From NCBI GenBank assembly GCA_020445165.1, contig JAGRHE010000013.1, positions 1-33,625 of the forward strand: DNA of 33,625 nucleotides. Direction: 5' to 3'. A program made the position numbers and the translations under genes. The notes below the pieces were generated by a model, which did no database searches, was not told the DNA's origin, and saw only the letters and a list, made by a program, of their open reading frames with translations. Below are positions 1 through 9,224 of this stretch, in pieces. This DNA comes from Gammaproteobacteria bacterium (lineage in GTDB: Bacteria; Pseudomonadota; Gammaproteobacteria; Chromatiales; Sedimenticolaceae). Within the stretch, counting starts at the first letter, position 1, and each line of letters opens with the position of its first letter.

Positions 1-313
1 GGATCAGGGTCTCGTTGATGTCGACGCCGTAGGGAAACTCCAGCTCGATGCTGGCCTGACCGAACGACGCACTGGCCACCAGGCGTTGCAGGCTGGGGAT
101 GTTGCGCAGGAACTCCTCCTGCTCGATCAGTATCTCCTTCTCGACATCCTGCGGGGTTGCGCCCGGCCACGAGGTACGCACCGTGATCGTGCGCACATCG
201 AGATCCGGGATCATCTGCACCGAGATGCGCAGCGCGGCGACCACGCCGATCACGCACACGATCAACACCGCAACGGTCAGCAGCGTGCCGCGACTGACGA
301 TGCGCTCGAACAT
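1..313 (-). CDS. RND efflux transporter, N-terminal fragment
   Basis: This is the first ~104 codons of an inner-membrane RND (AcrB/MdtB-like) pump; the rest lies beyond the window edge. The translation starts MFERIVSRGTLLTVAVLI with one hydrophobic N-terminal helix. It continues into the porter-domain start typical of the family, with a VQMIPDLDVRTI segment and a WPGATPQDVEKEI segment like the canonical yPGAsp-eVE motif. The ATG overlaps the stop of the upstream adaptor by one base (TGATG), so the two are translationally coupled. RND pumps use proton motive force to expel small molecules or metals through a tripartite complex; the substrate cannot be told from this fragment. Confidence 0.9.
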   Translation of the reverse strand, partial: MFERIVSRGTLLTVAVLIVCVIGVVAALRISVQMIPDLDVRTITVRTSWPGATPQDVEKEILIEQEEFLRNIPSLQRLVASASFGQASIELEFPYGVDINETLI

Positions 314-1425
314 CAGCGCTCGGCCCGGATGGTCACGCCCTGCCCCTGCTGCAGCGCCTCGTTGCCCTCGACGACGACGCGCTGATCGGCATCGATGCCG
401 CTGCGCACGACCACCTGCCCATCGAACGCCAGGCCGGTCTGCACGACGCGCTCGCTGACGGTCGTACCACCAGCATCGCCTGTCGTCTCGACGACCCACA
501 CCGTGGTGCGCCCATCGGGATGGCGCAGCACGGCATCACGCGACACGACCAGGCCCTGCTGGCCGGTTCCGAGTGCCAGCGTGCCACTGGCCGACATGCC
601 CGGGATCAATGCCAGATCAGTGGACTCCGGATAGGCACGAATCACGAATGTACGTGCACTGGGATCGCTGACCGGGATGATCTCGCCGATTCGTGCAAGC
701 ACCGCCCGGTCCGGATGGCCGCCGAATCGCAGTTCGATTCGCGCATTGTTGTCGATGCGCGGGTAATAACGCTGCGGTACCGGGATATCGATGCGCAGGC
801 CCCGGTCCGCGATCAGCTCCAGCACCGGGTCGCCCGGTGTCACCCACTCGCCCTGCTCGGTGAGCTTGCGACTGATCACGCCGGCGAACGGTGCAACCAG
901 GGTATGTCGCTGCAGGCGCTCTCGTTCACGCTGCTGCTCCGCCTCGCGCAGCTTCAGCGTCGCCGCGTCGGCGCGCACCTCGGAGCGACGTGCCTCGACC
1001 TCGGTTTCGGGAATGCCGCGTGATTTGGCCAAGCGCTCGGCATCGAGCAGCCGGCGGCGGGCATCGGCCAGTTCCTCGCGCGCCAGCTCGGACGACGCCG
1101 CGCTCGCGGCGAGCGCGAGCTGCGCCAATGTGGAATCCAGTTCGAGCAGGGTGTCGCCCGCCTCGACCCGGTCACCGGCGTCGACGGCGATCGTGCTGAC
1201 CCGGCCGGCCACTTCCGGTGACAGACGGGCGGTACGCGGCGCGTTGACCGTGCCGCTGACCGGCACCTCTTCGACCACGGCCTGCAGGCTCGGTTGCGCG
1301 ACGATCACTGGTGCCAGCGGCGCGGCTGCCAATACCTCGAGGCAGGCACACGACACTGTCAGCCAGAGCAGCAGACGCGGGCGTTGCGACGACAGCTGTC
1401 GGCATTGGCTGAAGATTCTGACCAT
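313..1425 (-). CDS. RND periplasmic adaptor (membrane fusion protein, HlyD/AcrA family)
   Basis: A 370-aa periplasmic adaptor expected to join the RND pump encoded just downstream to an outer-membrane channel. It has a hydrophobic N-terminal segment (about residues 17-36), a lipoyl/biotinyl half-motif around residues 68-100 (SPEVAGRVSTIAVDAGDRVEAGD) and an Ala/Glu/Arg-rich alpha-hairpin (about 100-165). The second lipoyl half follows (VAPFAGVISRKLTEQGEWV), then a beta-barrel and a membrane-proximal domain. The ATG at 1425 is chosen because it directly precedes the signal or anchor helix. The frame stays open far upstream, but that part is antisense to the TIR gene and does not look like an adaptor. 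Its stop overlaps the RND start codon by one base. Confidence 0.88.
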   Translation of the reverse strand: MVRIFSQCRQLSSQRPRLLLWLTVSCACLEVLAAAPLAPVIVAQPSLQAVVEEVPVSGTVNAPRTARLSPEVAGRVSTIAVDAGDRVEAGDTLLELDSTLAQLALAASAASSELAREELADARRRLLDAERLAKSRGIPETEVEARRSEVRADAATLKLREAEQQRERERLQRHTLVAPFAGVISRKLTEQGEWVTPGDPVLELIADRGLRIDIPVPQRYYPRIDNNARIELRFGGHPDRAVLARIGEIIPVSDPSARTFVIRAYPESTDLALIPGMSASGTLALGTGQQGLVVSRDAVLRHPDGRTTVWVVETTGDAGGTTVSERVVQTGLAFDGQVVVRSGIDADQRVVVEGNEALQQGQGVTIRAER

Positions 1426-1566
1426 GGTCGACAGTGTAGCCGCTACCCCGGCCCACACTGCAGCGTGATCAACCGTGCAATTCGTTTGGCTTTTGTGCCA
1501 CGAATGCGGCAGCCATGATGCCAGGGCCGCAATTGGCCGCCACATCAGCCGGCCGATGCGGCTGGT

Positions 1567-4392
1567 ATGCTGCCGAATCATTCGAAGAAAAGATTTATCA
1601 AGACAGCGCGCGCCATGTACCAAGCCCAAACGGGATCCCGGGTCTTCATCTCTTATTCGCGAGTCGATCTCGCGATTGCCCAGCGCCTGCGCGATTACCT
1701 GAACGATACCGGCCTGCAGGCCTTCCTGGATGTGCATGACATCGTCAAGGGCGAGCCCTGGCAGGCACGACTGCGCGGCCTGATCGAGCAGGCTGATGCT
1801 GTGATCTTCCTGATCAGCCCCGACTCGGTGGCATCGCAGATCTGCGAATGGGAGGTCAACGAGGCTGAACTGCACGAGAAACGCATCTTTCCGGTGGTGG
1901 CGCGCGCGACACCGAACGAGTCGATCCCGCAGCGCCTGCAGCGTCTCAATTTCACGTTTCTCGACAGCGACGGCAAATGGGAGACCGAAGGCCAGTCCCT
2001 GCTGGCAGCACTCGACGAGGACATCGACTGGGTACGCGAACACACCCGCCTGGGCGAGCTCGCTTTGCGCTGGGACCGGGCCGGCCGACCGGCACGCCAG
2101 TTGTTGCGCGGTGCCGACCTCAGCGCAGCCGAGCAATGGCGTGACCATCGGCCGCACACGGCGCCAGCCCTGACCGAACAGCACAGCCTGTTCCTGCAGC
2201 ACTCGCGCGCCGGCTCGCAACGCCGCCTGCGTGGTTTGCTGGTGGCAGCATTGGTCGTGACCGCATCTGCCATCGGCCTGTCGACCTTCGCCCTTTGGCA
2301 GCGTGAGCGCGCGCTCGACAACGAGACACTCGCCGAGCGCCGTGCCGCAACCCTGGCAACCGACGTCGCGTTGAATCATGCGCAGCAGGGCTCGACCGAT
2401 ACTGCCCTGTTGATGCTGCTGGATGCATCGACCCGCTACGGCGACGCCGAGGTTCCCGAAAAACTGCTGCTCGGTCTGCGCCAGGTGACACGCAAGGCTG
2501 ATCAGGTACGCAGCTACCGGTTTGCAGCGCGCAGCCGGGCATTTCACCTCGACAACCAGGTCGCGGTCTTCGACCCGGATGCCGGCCTCGTTCATCGGAT
2601 CGATCCACTGAACGGTGAAAGGCACACGCTGGGTCGCTTCACGGACCCGGTACTGGCAGCGGTGATCACCGGTGAGGACCTGGTCTTCATCGGTGATGAT
2701 CGCGCGCTATACCGCCTTCCCCTGCACGCATCGAACAGAGCGCAAATACCGCAACGGCTGGCATCACTGTCCCCCGGCGAAGACGAAAGCGGATTCGACT
2801 GGGGACCACCGAAGCTGAGGGCGACGCCGGCAGGCGAGTTGTGGGGCACGCTGGTTGCGCGGCGGCAGGCCAGCGACACGGTCGTCACGCAACTGTGGCG
2901 ATGGCGCACCGGCGACCGCGATGCCACGCGCATCGACCTGCCGGATGGCCAGGGTGAAGTAGTCAGGCTGGAGTCTGATTCCGTCCTCTTCTGGGACGAG
3001 CGCAGGCAACGCATTCAGCGCCTGCACCTGGCCAGCGGCAAACTCGCCGCGATCGATGCCGGCCAGGCCGCCCAACTCGGACTGACACCCTGCCGGCAAT
3101 CACTGGGCGACGTGACCGAAGCGCACACTCGCGCCTTGTTCGCGGCGCTCAGGCCCGGCCTGGAACGGACCCGTTGCGCCGGGGTATACGGCAAACTGGC
3201 CTTGATGCGGCAGACACGTGCAACCGTGCGCAACACGCTCGAGGAGTACTTCTTCCTGCCCGCCGGGGCCGACCTTGAATCCGCACGCAACGACTATTGG
3301 CTGCAGCCCGCGGTCGAACGCCTTGGTGCCGAAGGCGACACGGATCCCTTCACCTGGTTCACCGGTTCACCGACCGCCGGCCTGGTCGCCGTGTCACATG
3401 CCGACCGCATTCTGATTCTCGGTCTGCCCGACGGCCGCTACCTCAGTTCGATGCTTTACCCCGATCGCGATTTCGTCGCGCGGGAGATCGCAACGCCCGA
3501 TGGCACCGACGGCGGTCGCTTTCATGCAGGCAGCCATTTCTCCTACTCGGGCAGCGACGATGGCAGGTATCGCGTCAGCGTCCTGCGCCTCGCCAAAGCA
3601 CGCGCCAGTGACGACGCCGACGTCATCGAGGACAGACCGCGTCGCGCCTATTGGGGCAGTTGTGGTGTGCAGAACTCAACGCTGGGTGATGCCAGACACG
3701 TCGATGAAAAAACGTTCTCGACTGAGCATCTGGACGAAGGCAGATGGCGCATCCTGCTCGGCGACAGGCAGCTGACAGTGGCAGCCAGCGATCTTGTTTG
3801 CGCAAGTGCTGCGGAAGAAAGCGGCCTGCTCGCCGTGGTCGATGCCGATGGCGTTTCGCTGTTCCATCTCGACGCCCCCACCGACAACGACAGCATCGCA
3901 CCGTTCGCAAAGATCCGCGACAGCTCCATTGCAGCGGTCAGCTTCCTTGGCACTGACCAGCGAACGCTGCTTGCCACGCATGCCTACAAGGTAACCGCCT
4001 GGAAGCTAGACGACGATACCGTCCCGACATCACAAACCGTGTTGCGCAGCAAGGAAAGATTGATGTTCGCCGAAGGTTCACCGGTCGGCCAGCGCATGCT
4101 GGTGTGGGAAGACCTGGGATCGGCAGACACGATCATACGGCTGGTCGCCGTTCCGGCAGAAGACGACGACTGGCTGCGTGACGGTCCGCACCTGTTGGTC
4201 GGAAATCCCGACATCTTCTTCGGCCCGCAGGGTGGCGTTTATCGTGTCGCCGACCATGACGTGGCGCGGCTGATGTCGCCAATTGAGTTGTCAGTGCTGA
4301 CGCGCGATGCGCTCGGTGCACTGTCGCCGGACTGCCGGCCGCGGACCGACACCGACTATCGCTCGTCTGCGTGCTGGCCGGAGCGGCTTTGA
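1567..4392 (+). CDS. TIR-domain protein with membrane anchor and propeller-like C-terminal region
   Basis: A 941-aa protein. Residues ~24-155 form a bacterial TIR domain: SRVFISYSR start, FLDVHDIVKGEPW, AVIFLISPDSVASQICEWEVNEA. E96, in the S-x-x-C-x-x-E context, is the expected catalytic glutamate of NAD-cleaving TIRs. A transmembrane helix lies at ~222-245, followed by a charged helical segment (QRERALDNETLAERRAA). The remaining ~650 residues are rich in beta strands and resemble a degenerate WD40/beta-propeller, but I see no clean repeat. No NTPase (STAND) module lies between TIR and helix. The start is uncertain: ATG 1567 or ATG 1615 both precede the TIR fold and neither has a strong Shine-Dalgarno. 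Function is unknown; a sensor-effector role in defence is possible but no other defence gene lies nearby. Confidence 0.8.
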   Translation: MLPNHSKKRFIKTARAMYQAQTGSRVFISYSRVDLAIAQRLRDYLNDTGLQAFLDVHDIVKGEPWQARLRGLIEQADAVIFLISPDSVASQICEWEVNEAELHEKRIFPVVARATPNESIPQRLQRLNFTFLDSDGKWETEGQSLLAALDEDIDWVREHTRLGELALRWDRAGRPARQLLRGADLSAAEQWRDHRPHTAPALTEQHSLFLQHSRAGSQRRLRGLLVAALVVTASAIGLSTFALWQRERALDNETLAERRAATLATDVALNHAQQGSTDTALLMLLDASTRYGDAEVPEKLLLGLRQVTRKADQVRSYRFAARSRAFHLDNQVAVFDPDAGLVHRIDPLNGERHTLGRFTDPVLAAVITGEDLVFIGDDRALYRLPLHASNRAQIPQRLASLSPGEDESGFDWGPPKLRATPAGELWGTLVARRQASDTVVTQLWRWRTGDRDATRIDLPDGQGEVVRLESDSVLFWDERRQRIQRLHLASGKLAAIDAGQAAQLGLTPCRQSLGDVTEAHTRALFAALRPGLERTRCAGVYGKLALMRQTRATVRNTLEEYFFLPAGADLESARNDYWLQPAVERLGAEGDTDPFTWFTGSPTAGLVAVSHADRILILGLPDGRYLSSMLYPDRDFVAREIATPDGTDGGRFHAGSHFSYSGSDDGRYRVSVLRLAKARASDDADVIEDRPRRAYWGSCGVQNSTLGDARHVDEKTFSTEHLDEGRWRILLGDRQLTVAASDLVCASAAEESGLLAVVDADGVSLFHLDAPTDNDSIAPFAKIRDSSIAAVSFLGTDQRTLLATHAYKVTAWKLDDDTVPTSQTVLRSKERLMFAEGSPVGQRMLVWEDLGSADTIIRLVAVPAEDDDWLRDGPHLLVGNPDIFFGPQGGVYRVADHDVARLMSPIELSVLTRDALGALSPDCRPRTDTDYRSSACWPERL

Positions 4393-4444
4393 TCGATGCA
4401 GAAACAGGCAGCCGGCTACATGCAGGCCATCGGCGTGATGGCGC

Positions 4445-5497
4445 TCAGCATCCGAGCGCCGGGCTGTCGCACTGCGCCTGCTCGACGGCATCGACCTTGT
4501 CCAGCGTCACCGGTACCAGCGCACGCCGGAACTGGCGCGCGATGACATCCCAACTGCGCGGCAGGGCCGATTCGCGACAACGTGAGCGGTCCAGTGCCAG
4601 AGCCTGGCCAATGGCCTGGCCGAGATCCTCGTCCATCACGCCATTGATGCCCTGATCAACGACGTCCAAGGGGCCGGTCACCGGATAGGCGGCCACCGGC
4701 GTACCGCTGGCGATAGCCTCGAGCATGACCAGGCCGAAGGTATCCGTGCGCGACGGGAACACGAACACGTCCGCCGAGGCATAGCAGGTGGCCAGTTCTT
4801 CGCCGAACTTCGCACCGACGAACACCACCTGCGGATAACGACGCTTGAGCTCTTCCAGTTGTGGGCCATCGCCAACCACCAGCTTGCTGCCGGGCAGGTC
4901 CAGATCGAGGAAGGCGTGCAGGTTCTTTTCCGGCGCGACGCGGCCGACATTCAGATGAATCGGTCGTGGCAGGTCGAATGGCTCGGCACGCTCAGGCGAG
5001 AACAAGGCAGTGTCGACGCCGCGCCCCCACACCTCGAGATGTTCGAAGCCGCGCGCCAGCAGATCGTCCTTGAGTGTCTGGGTCGGGACCAGGGTGCGCG
5101 CAGCCGGACGATGGAAGCGCCGTATCGGCGGATAACTGATCGCCAGCGGAATGGGCAGGCGCTCGCGCAGGTACTCGGGGAAGCGGGTATGAAACGAGGT
5201 GGTGAACGCGTAACCGCGCTTGAGACACAAGCGGCGCACCCACTGTCCGATCGGCCCCTCGGTGCTGACATGGATGCAATCCGGGTCGAACGCCTCGATG
5301 CGTGCCGACAGGCCGCGCAGCCAGACCGCCAGGCGGATCTCGGGATAACTCGGCAGCGGAACGGTCGGGTAGTCCGCCGGCGAGACCACCTCGACCGTGT
5401 GCCCGTCCGCATGCAGCGCCTCGACCATGGTACCCAGGGTGCGCACGACACCGTTGGTCTGCGGATGCCAGGCATCGGTCGCCAGCAGCAGCTTCAC
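4445..5497 (-). CDS. GT4-family glycosyltransferase (GT-B fold)
   Basis: A 350-aa retaining glycosyltransferase. The start KLLLATDAWHPQTNGVVRTL is typical of the subgroup that includes SqdX- and mannosyltransferase-like enzymes acting on lipid acceptors. Further marks are NVGRVAPEKN (183-192), GDGPQLEELKRRYP (~209-222) and the donor-binding FPSRTDTFGLVMLE (247-260) with its conserved acidic residues. The GTG start at 5497 sits about 7 nt after GGAG and places the first beta strand at the N-terminus. It converges on the TIR gene with a 52-bp gap containing only a weak hairpin (4426-4442). The acceptor is not predictable. Confidence 0.88.
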   Translation of the reverse strand: MKLLLATDAWHPQTNGVVRTLGTMVEALHADGHTVEVVSPADYPTVPLPSYPEIRLAVWLRGLSARIEAFDPDCIHVSTEGPIGQWVRRLCLKRGYAFTTSFHTRFPEYLRERLPIPLAISYPPIRRFHRPAARTLVPTQTLKDDLLARGFEHLEVWGRGVDTALFSPERAEPFDLPRPIHLNVGRVAPEKNLHAFLDLDLPGSKLVVGDGPQLEELKRRYPQVVFVGAKFGEELATCYASADVFVFPSRTDTFGLVMLEAIASGTPVAAYPVTGPLDVVDQGINGVMDEDLGQAIGQALALDRSRCRESALPRSWDVIARQFRRALVPVTLDKVDAVEQAQCDSPALGC

Positions 5498-5606
5498 CGA
5501 AGCTCCATTTGCGTGCCGGCGTCAGGCAACGGCCCATGAGGGGCGATGCTCATGCGTTTTCCAGCGCCAGCTCTCGCGGCGTATGGTTGCGGATCGAAAT
5601 GACCAT
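5494..5606 (-). other. Two possible tiny leader ORFs upstream of the glycosyltransferase
   Basis: An ATG at 5606, 6 nt after a strong AGGAG (5612-5616), opens an 18-codon frame (MVISIRNHTPRELALENA). Its TGA overlaps as ATGA a second ORF at 5553-5494 (MSIAPHGPLPDAGTQMELR, 19 aa), whose TGA in turn overlaps the GTG of the glycosyltransferase (GTGA). The perfect chain of stop-start overlaps suggests translational coupling or a leader region. It could equally be the eroded 3' end of a former upstream gene. No homology is recognised. Confidence 0.3.
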
Positions 5607-5698
5607 GCGGTCTCCTCGCGGGACGAATGCAGATTACTGCACCTGCTTGGCAGTTTTATGACGCTGGCTGATGCGCCCCTGGCAATACAGACACGCGA

Positions 5699-6973
5699 TC
5701 AGGCGGAAAGATCTTCCGCTGCACCATCGGACGAAGTGGCCACAGAATCCCTGTTCCGGTTCTTCGCCTCGATCCACTGCGCCATGTAGCGCGTGCTCTG
5801 CAAGCTATGGTGCTGGAGCATGGCACCGATGAAATTGTGCTGCCGGTGAACGACCAGCGACGCACGCAGTTCTGAAATTCGGACCAACAGGGAACTGCCC
5901 AGTTGGGCAGCGTCATAGTGCGTCCGCAGGATGTCCACGCCACGACATTGCGCCCGCTGCCATGCCTGCGGGTCGTGGTAGAGCGCGACCGCACGTTCGG
6001 CGAACACCTTCAGGTCGTCGACGACTTCACCGCTCCAGGGCAGACCGTCATGCATGGCCTCGGCGCCGATCGAGGTGGTGACGCTCGGCGTGCCACAGGC
6101 CATCGCTTCGACCAGCTTGCCCTTCAGCCCGGCACCGAACCGCAGCGGCGCAAGGCAGACGCGTGCACAGGTCATCACGGCCCGGGCATCATCGGCCCAG
6201 CCATGCACCAGGAAGCCCTCGCCCGGATCGTGCAGTTGCATGGCCTTGGGCGACGGATAGGCACCGTACACGGACAGCCGTGCATCGGCTTGCAGACCAC
6301 GGATGGCTGGCCAGACCGTGTGCTTGAGCGCCAGCACCGCGTCCCAGTTGGGTGCGTGCCGGAAGTTGCCGATACTGATGTAGCCGCTGCGCGCGCCGAA
6401 GCCGGGAAAGTCCGCTTCAGCAACCGGCGCCAACATGAACGGCAGATGCCACAGGAGTGACGGATCGACGCCATAGTGCGTCTGCAGCAGTCCGACCTCG
6501 TAAGCGGAGATGATCAGCGACAGGTCGCAGCGCAGGATCGACGCGACTTCGCGCATCGCCAGCTCGCTGTTCAGTTCGGCTACACCGACCGGCGTGCCGG
6601 ACTTGTGCGCCTGTTGGCGCGCGGCCCGCAGACAGTGCAGGTCCTCGGTATCGAGCAGACGCAAGGCTTTTGGACACTGCTGCGCCACGCGCCAGCCGAA
6701 CTGCTCTTCGATCATGAAGCGATCGAACATCACCATGTCTGGCCGAAGCTGACCGACGAACTGATCGAAGCTGTGGTGATTGAGCGCGACCTGCACCTTG
6801 TGCACACCGAGCGACTCGATGTCGACCGCATGCACACTGGGTGCCGCGGCACTGGCGAAGGTCACATCCCAGCCATCGGCCAGGAACAGCCTGATCAGCT
6901 GCAGCATGCGGCTGCCGGCCGCGGACGAGGCCGGCTCGGGCCAGACATAGCCGATGATCAGAAGTCGTTTCAT
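5699..6973 (-). CDS. GT4-family glycosyltransferase
   Basis: A 424-aa GT-B glycosyltransferase. The N-terminus KRLLIIGYVWPEPASSAAGSRM has the family's acceptor-side loop. The nucleotide-sugar side carries YISIGNFRHAPNWDAV, ARLSVYGAYPS and the donor-binding FGAGLKGKLVEAMACGTPSVTT, then IGAEAM. ATG 6973 is preferred over the in-frame GTG at 6991 because GT4 proteins begin directly with this strand. The C-terminal ~60 residues (after SLLVRISELRASL) are polar and lack family features. It lies on the same strand as the iron operon upstream but 78 bp away, so it is probably a separate unit. Acceptor and donor are unknown; an exopolysaccharide or glycolipid role is an inference. Confidence 0.85.
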   Translation of the reverse strand: MKRLLIIGYVWPEPASSAAGSRMLQLIRLFLADGWDVTFASAAAPSVHAVDIESLGVHKVQVALNHHSFDQFVGQLRPDMVMFDRFMIEEQFGWRVAQQCPKALRLLDTEDLHCLRAARQQAHKSGTPVGVAELNSELAMREVASILRCDLSLIISAYEVGLLQTHYGVDPSLLWHLPFMLAPVAEADFPGFGARSGYISIGNFRHAPNWDAVLALKHTVWPAIRGLQADARLSVYGAYPSPKAMQLHDPGEGFLVHGWADDARAVMTCARVCLAPLRFGAGLKGKLVEAMACGTPSVTTSIGAEAMHDGLPWSGEVVDDLKVFAERAVALYHDPQAWQRAQCRGVDILRTHYDAAQLGSSLLVRISELRASLVVHRQHNFIGAMLQHHSLQSTRYMAQWIEAKNRNRDSVATSSDGAAEDLSA

Positions 6974-7051
6974 GGCCGCGAACGATAACACCGTAAGCGG
7001 TGGATCCTGCGCGACCGGTTTTCGATTCAGGCCACGCGTGAAAAACCGCCG

Positions 7052-8206
7052 TCAGCTCGGGGCAGTCTGTCTGTCCGAGACATACGCCGCGGCACCAGTT
7101 CCGGACGGCACCAGCGTCTGCAGATGATTGTCCCAACGAAACGTCGCCAAGGCATGCTGTCCTACCACCGATGCCTGCCGGTCGACCTGCAGCAACCTGC
7201 CGCCACCATCGCTGATGAAATAGCCGGCATCGTCGATGGCATCGGGACTGATGCCGCAGGCATCCGCCTGCTCGTGCGCACCGACGTACTCACCGGTTAC
7301 GCTCCACAAGGTAACCAGCCCGCCACGCGGCGACGACACGGCAAAGCCGGTTCCCGCGGCATTGAAGGCGACGCTGCCACAGTAGTTTTTCAAACGACGC
7401 TCAATCGCCGCTGGCGGCGACACCATGCGCATCGCTTGCTCGCCATACTGCAACGCGATCAGTGGCGGCTGCAGCTGCGGCCGGCCTTCGAACTGCATGG
7501 CGATGGCAACATGATCGTCGGGCGAGACGTCGATATGGCGGATACTGAGCTGGTGCCATTGTTGCGCCGGTTCGAATCGCCGCAGCAGACTGCCGTCGGC
7601 GCTGTCGATGTAGGCAAGGTTCGGACGCATGCTGTCGAGGTTGGCCTTGACCCGTGGCAGGTCGGGATGGGTGCGGATACCACCGTTGGCCACGACCAGG
7701 GTACGGCCATCGGCCAGCAACCGGATCTCGTGCGGCCCGATGCCATGGCTGGGCAACTCGCCGATCCGGCGGAATTCCGCGCCGGCATCGTACACGCCGA
7801 TCACGCCATCGCCCGTCGCAAAGTCATTTTCACTGCACAACAGGTGACGGCCGTCCGGTGTGAACACACCGTGTCCGTAGAAATGCCTGCCATTGGCAGC
7901 TTCGATCTTTCGCAACACGAGACCTTCGATCAGTTCCACGATCCAGACGTACTCGCCGGGACGACGTGCGAAGACCGCCGCCAGGCGCTGCGTGGGATCG
8001 ACCGCGACATCGTGTCCGCGCGCCGGTAATCGTATGTCCATCAGCTGCCGCCCGCTGCTGTCGACCAGGCTCAGAAAGTGTTCACCCTGCGCATTGCTGC
8101 GACAACCGATCAGGCGCTGCGTCGCCGGAGCTGCGGCAACAGGACGCACGCCGGTCAGGAGGACGCCGAGTCCCAGGCCGATGAACTGTCTGCGATCAAT
8201 CGCCAT
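7052..8206 (-). CDS. DUF1513 protein, Tat-exported beta-propeller of an iron-acquisition operon
   Basis: A 384-aa protein. The N-terminus (MAIDRRQFIGLGLGVLL) holds a twin-arginine signal (RRQFIG) followed by a hydrophobic stretch and an AAAPA cleavage region. The body shows repeated propeller-like blades, for example GHGVFTPDGRHLLCSENDF, PHEIRLLADGRTLVVANGG and RHIDVSPDDHVAIAMQFEG, as expected of the DUF1513 family. DUF1513 genes usually sit beside imelysin and di-heme oxidoreductase genes in Fur-regulated loci, exactly as here. The biochemical role is unestablished; a periplasmic iron-handling role is inferred from context. The start overlaps the imelysin stop by 11 nt, so it is the last gene of the operon. 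Confidence 0.88.
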   Translation of the reverse strand: MAIDRRQFIGLGLGVLLTGVRPVAAAPATQRLIGCRSNAQGEHFLSLVDSSGRQLMDIRLPARGHDVAVDPTQRLAAVFARRPGEYVWIVELIEGLVLRKIEAANGRHFYGHGVFTPDGRHLLCSENDFATGDGVIGVYDAGAEFRRIGELPSHGIGPHEIRLLADGRTLVVANGGIRTHPDLPRVKANLDSMRPNLAYIDSADGSLLRRFEPAQQWHQLSIRHIDVSPDDHVAIAMQFEGRPQLQPPLIALQYGEQAMRMVSPPAAIERRLKNYCGSVAFNAAGTGFAVSSPRGGLVTLWSVTGEYVGAHEQADACGISPDAIDDAGYFISDGGGRLLQVDRQASVVGQHALATFRWDNHLQTLVPSGTGAAAYVSDRQTAPS

Positions 8207-9224
8207 CGAGGCTGTTGAATCCCAGTGAGAGTCCCAGGGTCCCGGCCAGGTCGGCCGCGACGAGCTGCCTCAACGTCGACAGTTCCTGCTGCAGGCGCAC
8301 GAGCAGCGCGCGTTGCGCAGGATCGGACACGGCCTCGGCGAGCGGCATCTGGACCGCGTCGAGTGTCGAGCGTACCTGTGCGAACGCAGCATTGATCTTC
8401 TGCTGCAGTGGCTGCCCTTCGAGCTCGGTGGCAAAGGCGTGGCGGTACAGCGCATCGCATGCCGCCAGGTTGGACGCGATCGCTGTCAGTGAACTGCCGC
8501 TGCGCCAGCCCTCCGCTCGCTGGCCGCGCGCCCTGCTGATGTCATCACCGAGCGGGCGCGCAAGCTTCTGCGTCTCGATCAGTTCGAGCTCGGTGTGCAG
8601 GCTGTTCAACAGCTGCCCTGCCAATGCCGCGTCACTGTCGAAGATGAGATTGCCGGGCCCCGGCTCTGTGAAATAGCGCAGGTAGGCCTCGTCACCCGCG
8701 GTCCAGTCGTTCACGAGGCCATCCGCCATCACATGCAGATTCGCGGCGATCGCCGTGATCACACGGCAGGTGTTGGCATCCGGCGGCACATCATCAAACA
8801 ACAGCTGTTCGAGTGCACTGAAACCCTGCACGGCGACGCTCTTCTGACTGATGTCGAAATCGGCCGCCTGCAGTGCCGGATCCTCGAGCAGGCGGCGCAG
8901 GTGCTTGGATACCGTACCGCGCTTGTCCGGCCACAAGGCGAAACGGTGCTCGCGCGACAGGAACTGCACCGGGCCGAAGCGCAGGTGCTGCGCCCCCTGC
9001 CAGGCGAGAAAGGCGTCGCGAAACACCTGCCGCAGCGGTTGCATGGCAGCGGAGGATGGCGCGCCGCAGTAGCCGCTGGCGACGCCATCGAGTTCACCGG
9101 TGTGGCTGGCAAGGTTGCGGTAGGCGGGCACGACGTGATCGTCGGCGATCGCGCGGAAGTCATAGGCCTGCGCATAGCCGGCCAGCAACGCGAGCATGAT
9201 CGATCTAACGGTGTACTTGAACAT
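8196..9224 (-). CDS. Imelysin-family periplasmic protein (iron-regulated)
   Basis: A 342-aa protein with a Sec signal peptide (MFKYTVRSIMLALLAGYAQA). The mature part is helical and of imelysin type: a FLAWQGAQHLRFGP segment in helix 1 and a VQGFSALEQLLFD segment at ~132-144. In that segment the GxHxxE motif of peptidase-like imelysins reads GFSALE (134-139), so the histidine is lost, as in the variant group that accompanies DHOR and DUF1513. It starts at ATG 9224, overlapping the DHOR stop by one base (TGATG), and overlaps the DUF1513 start by 11 nt. A periplasmic iron-binding or iron-uptake accessory role is inferred from the family. Confidence 0.87.
   Translation of the reverse strand: MFKYTVRSIMLALLAGYAQAYDFRAIADDHVVPAYRNLASHTGELDGVASGYCGAPSSAAMQPLRQVFRDAFLAWQGAQHLRFGPVQFLSREHRFALWPDKRGTVSKHLRRLLEDPALQAADFDISQKSVAVQGFSALEQLLFDDVPPDANTCRVITAIAANLHVMADGLVNDWTAGDEAYLRYFTEPGPGNLIFDSDAALAGQLLNSLHTELELIETQKLARPLGDDISRARGQRAEGWRSGSSLTAIASNLAACDALYRHAFATELEGQPLQQKINAAFAQVRSTLDAVQMPLAEAVSDPAQRALLVRLQQELSTLRQLVAADLAGTLGLSLGFNSLDGD

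Noticed and set aside
1426..2625. N-terminal extension of the adaptor frame to a 770-aa protein
   Set aside because: It is antisense to the TIR gene, lacks a ribosome site, and the encoded sequence does not resemble any adaptor; the signal or anchor helix begins at the ATG at 1425.
7016..7048. Terminator after the DUF1513 gene
   Set aside because: CGGTTTT and AAAACCG can pair, but the loop is about 19 nt and the stem is AT-rich and short, so it is too weak to call.
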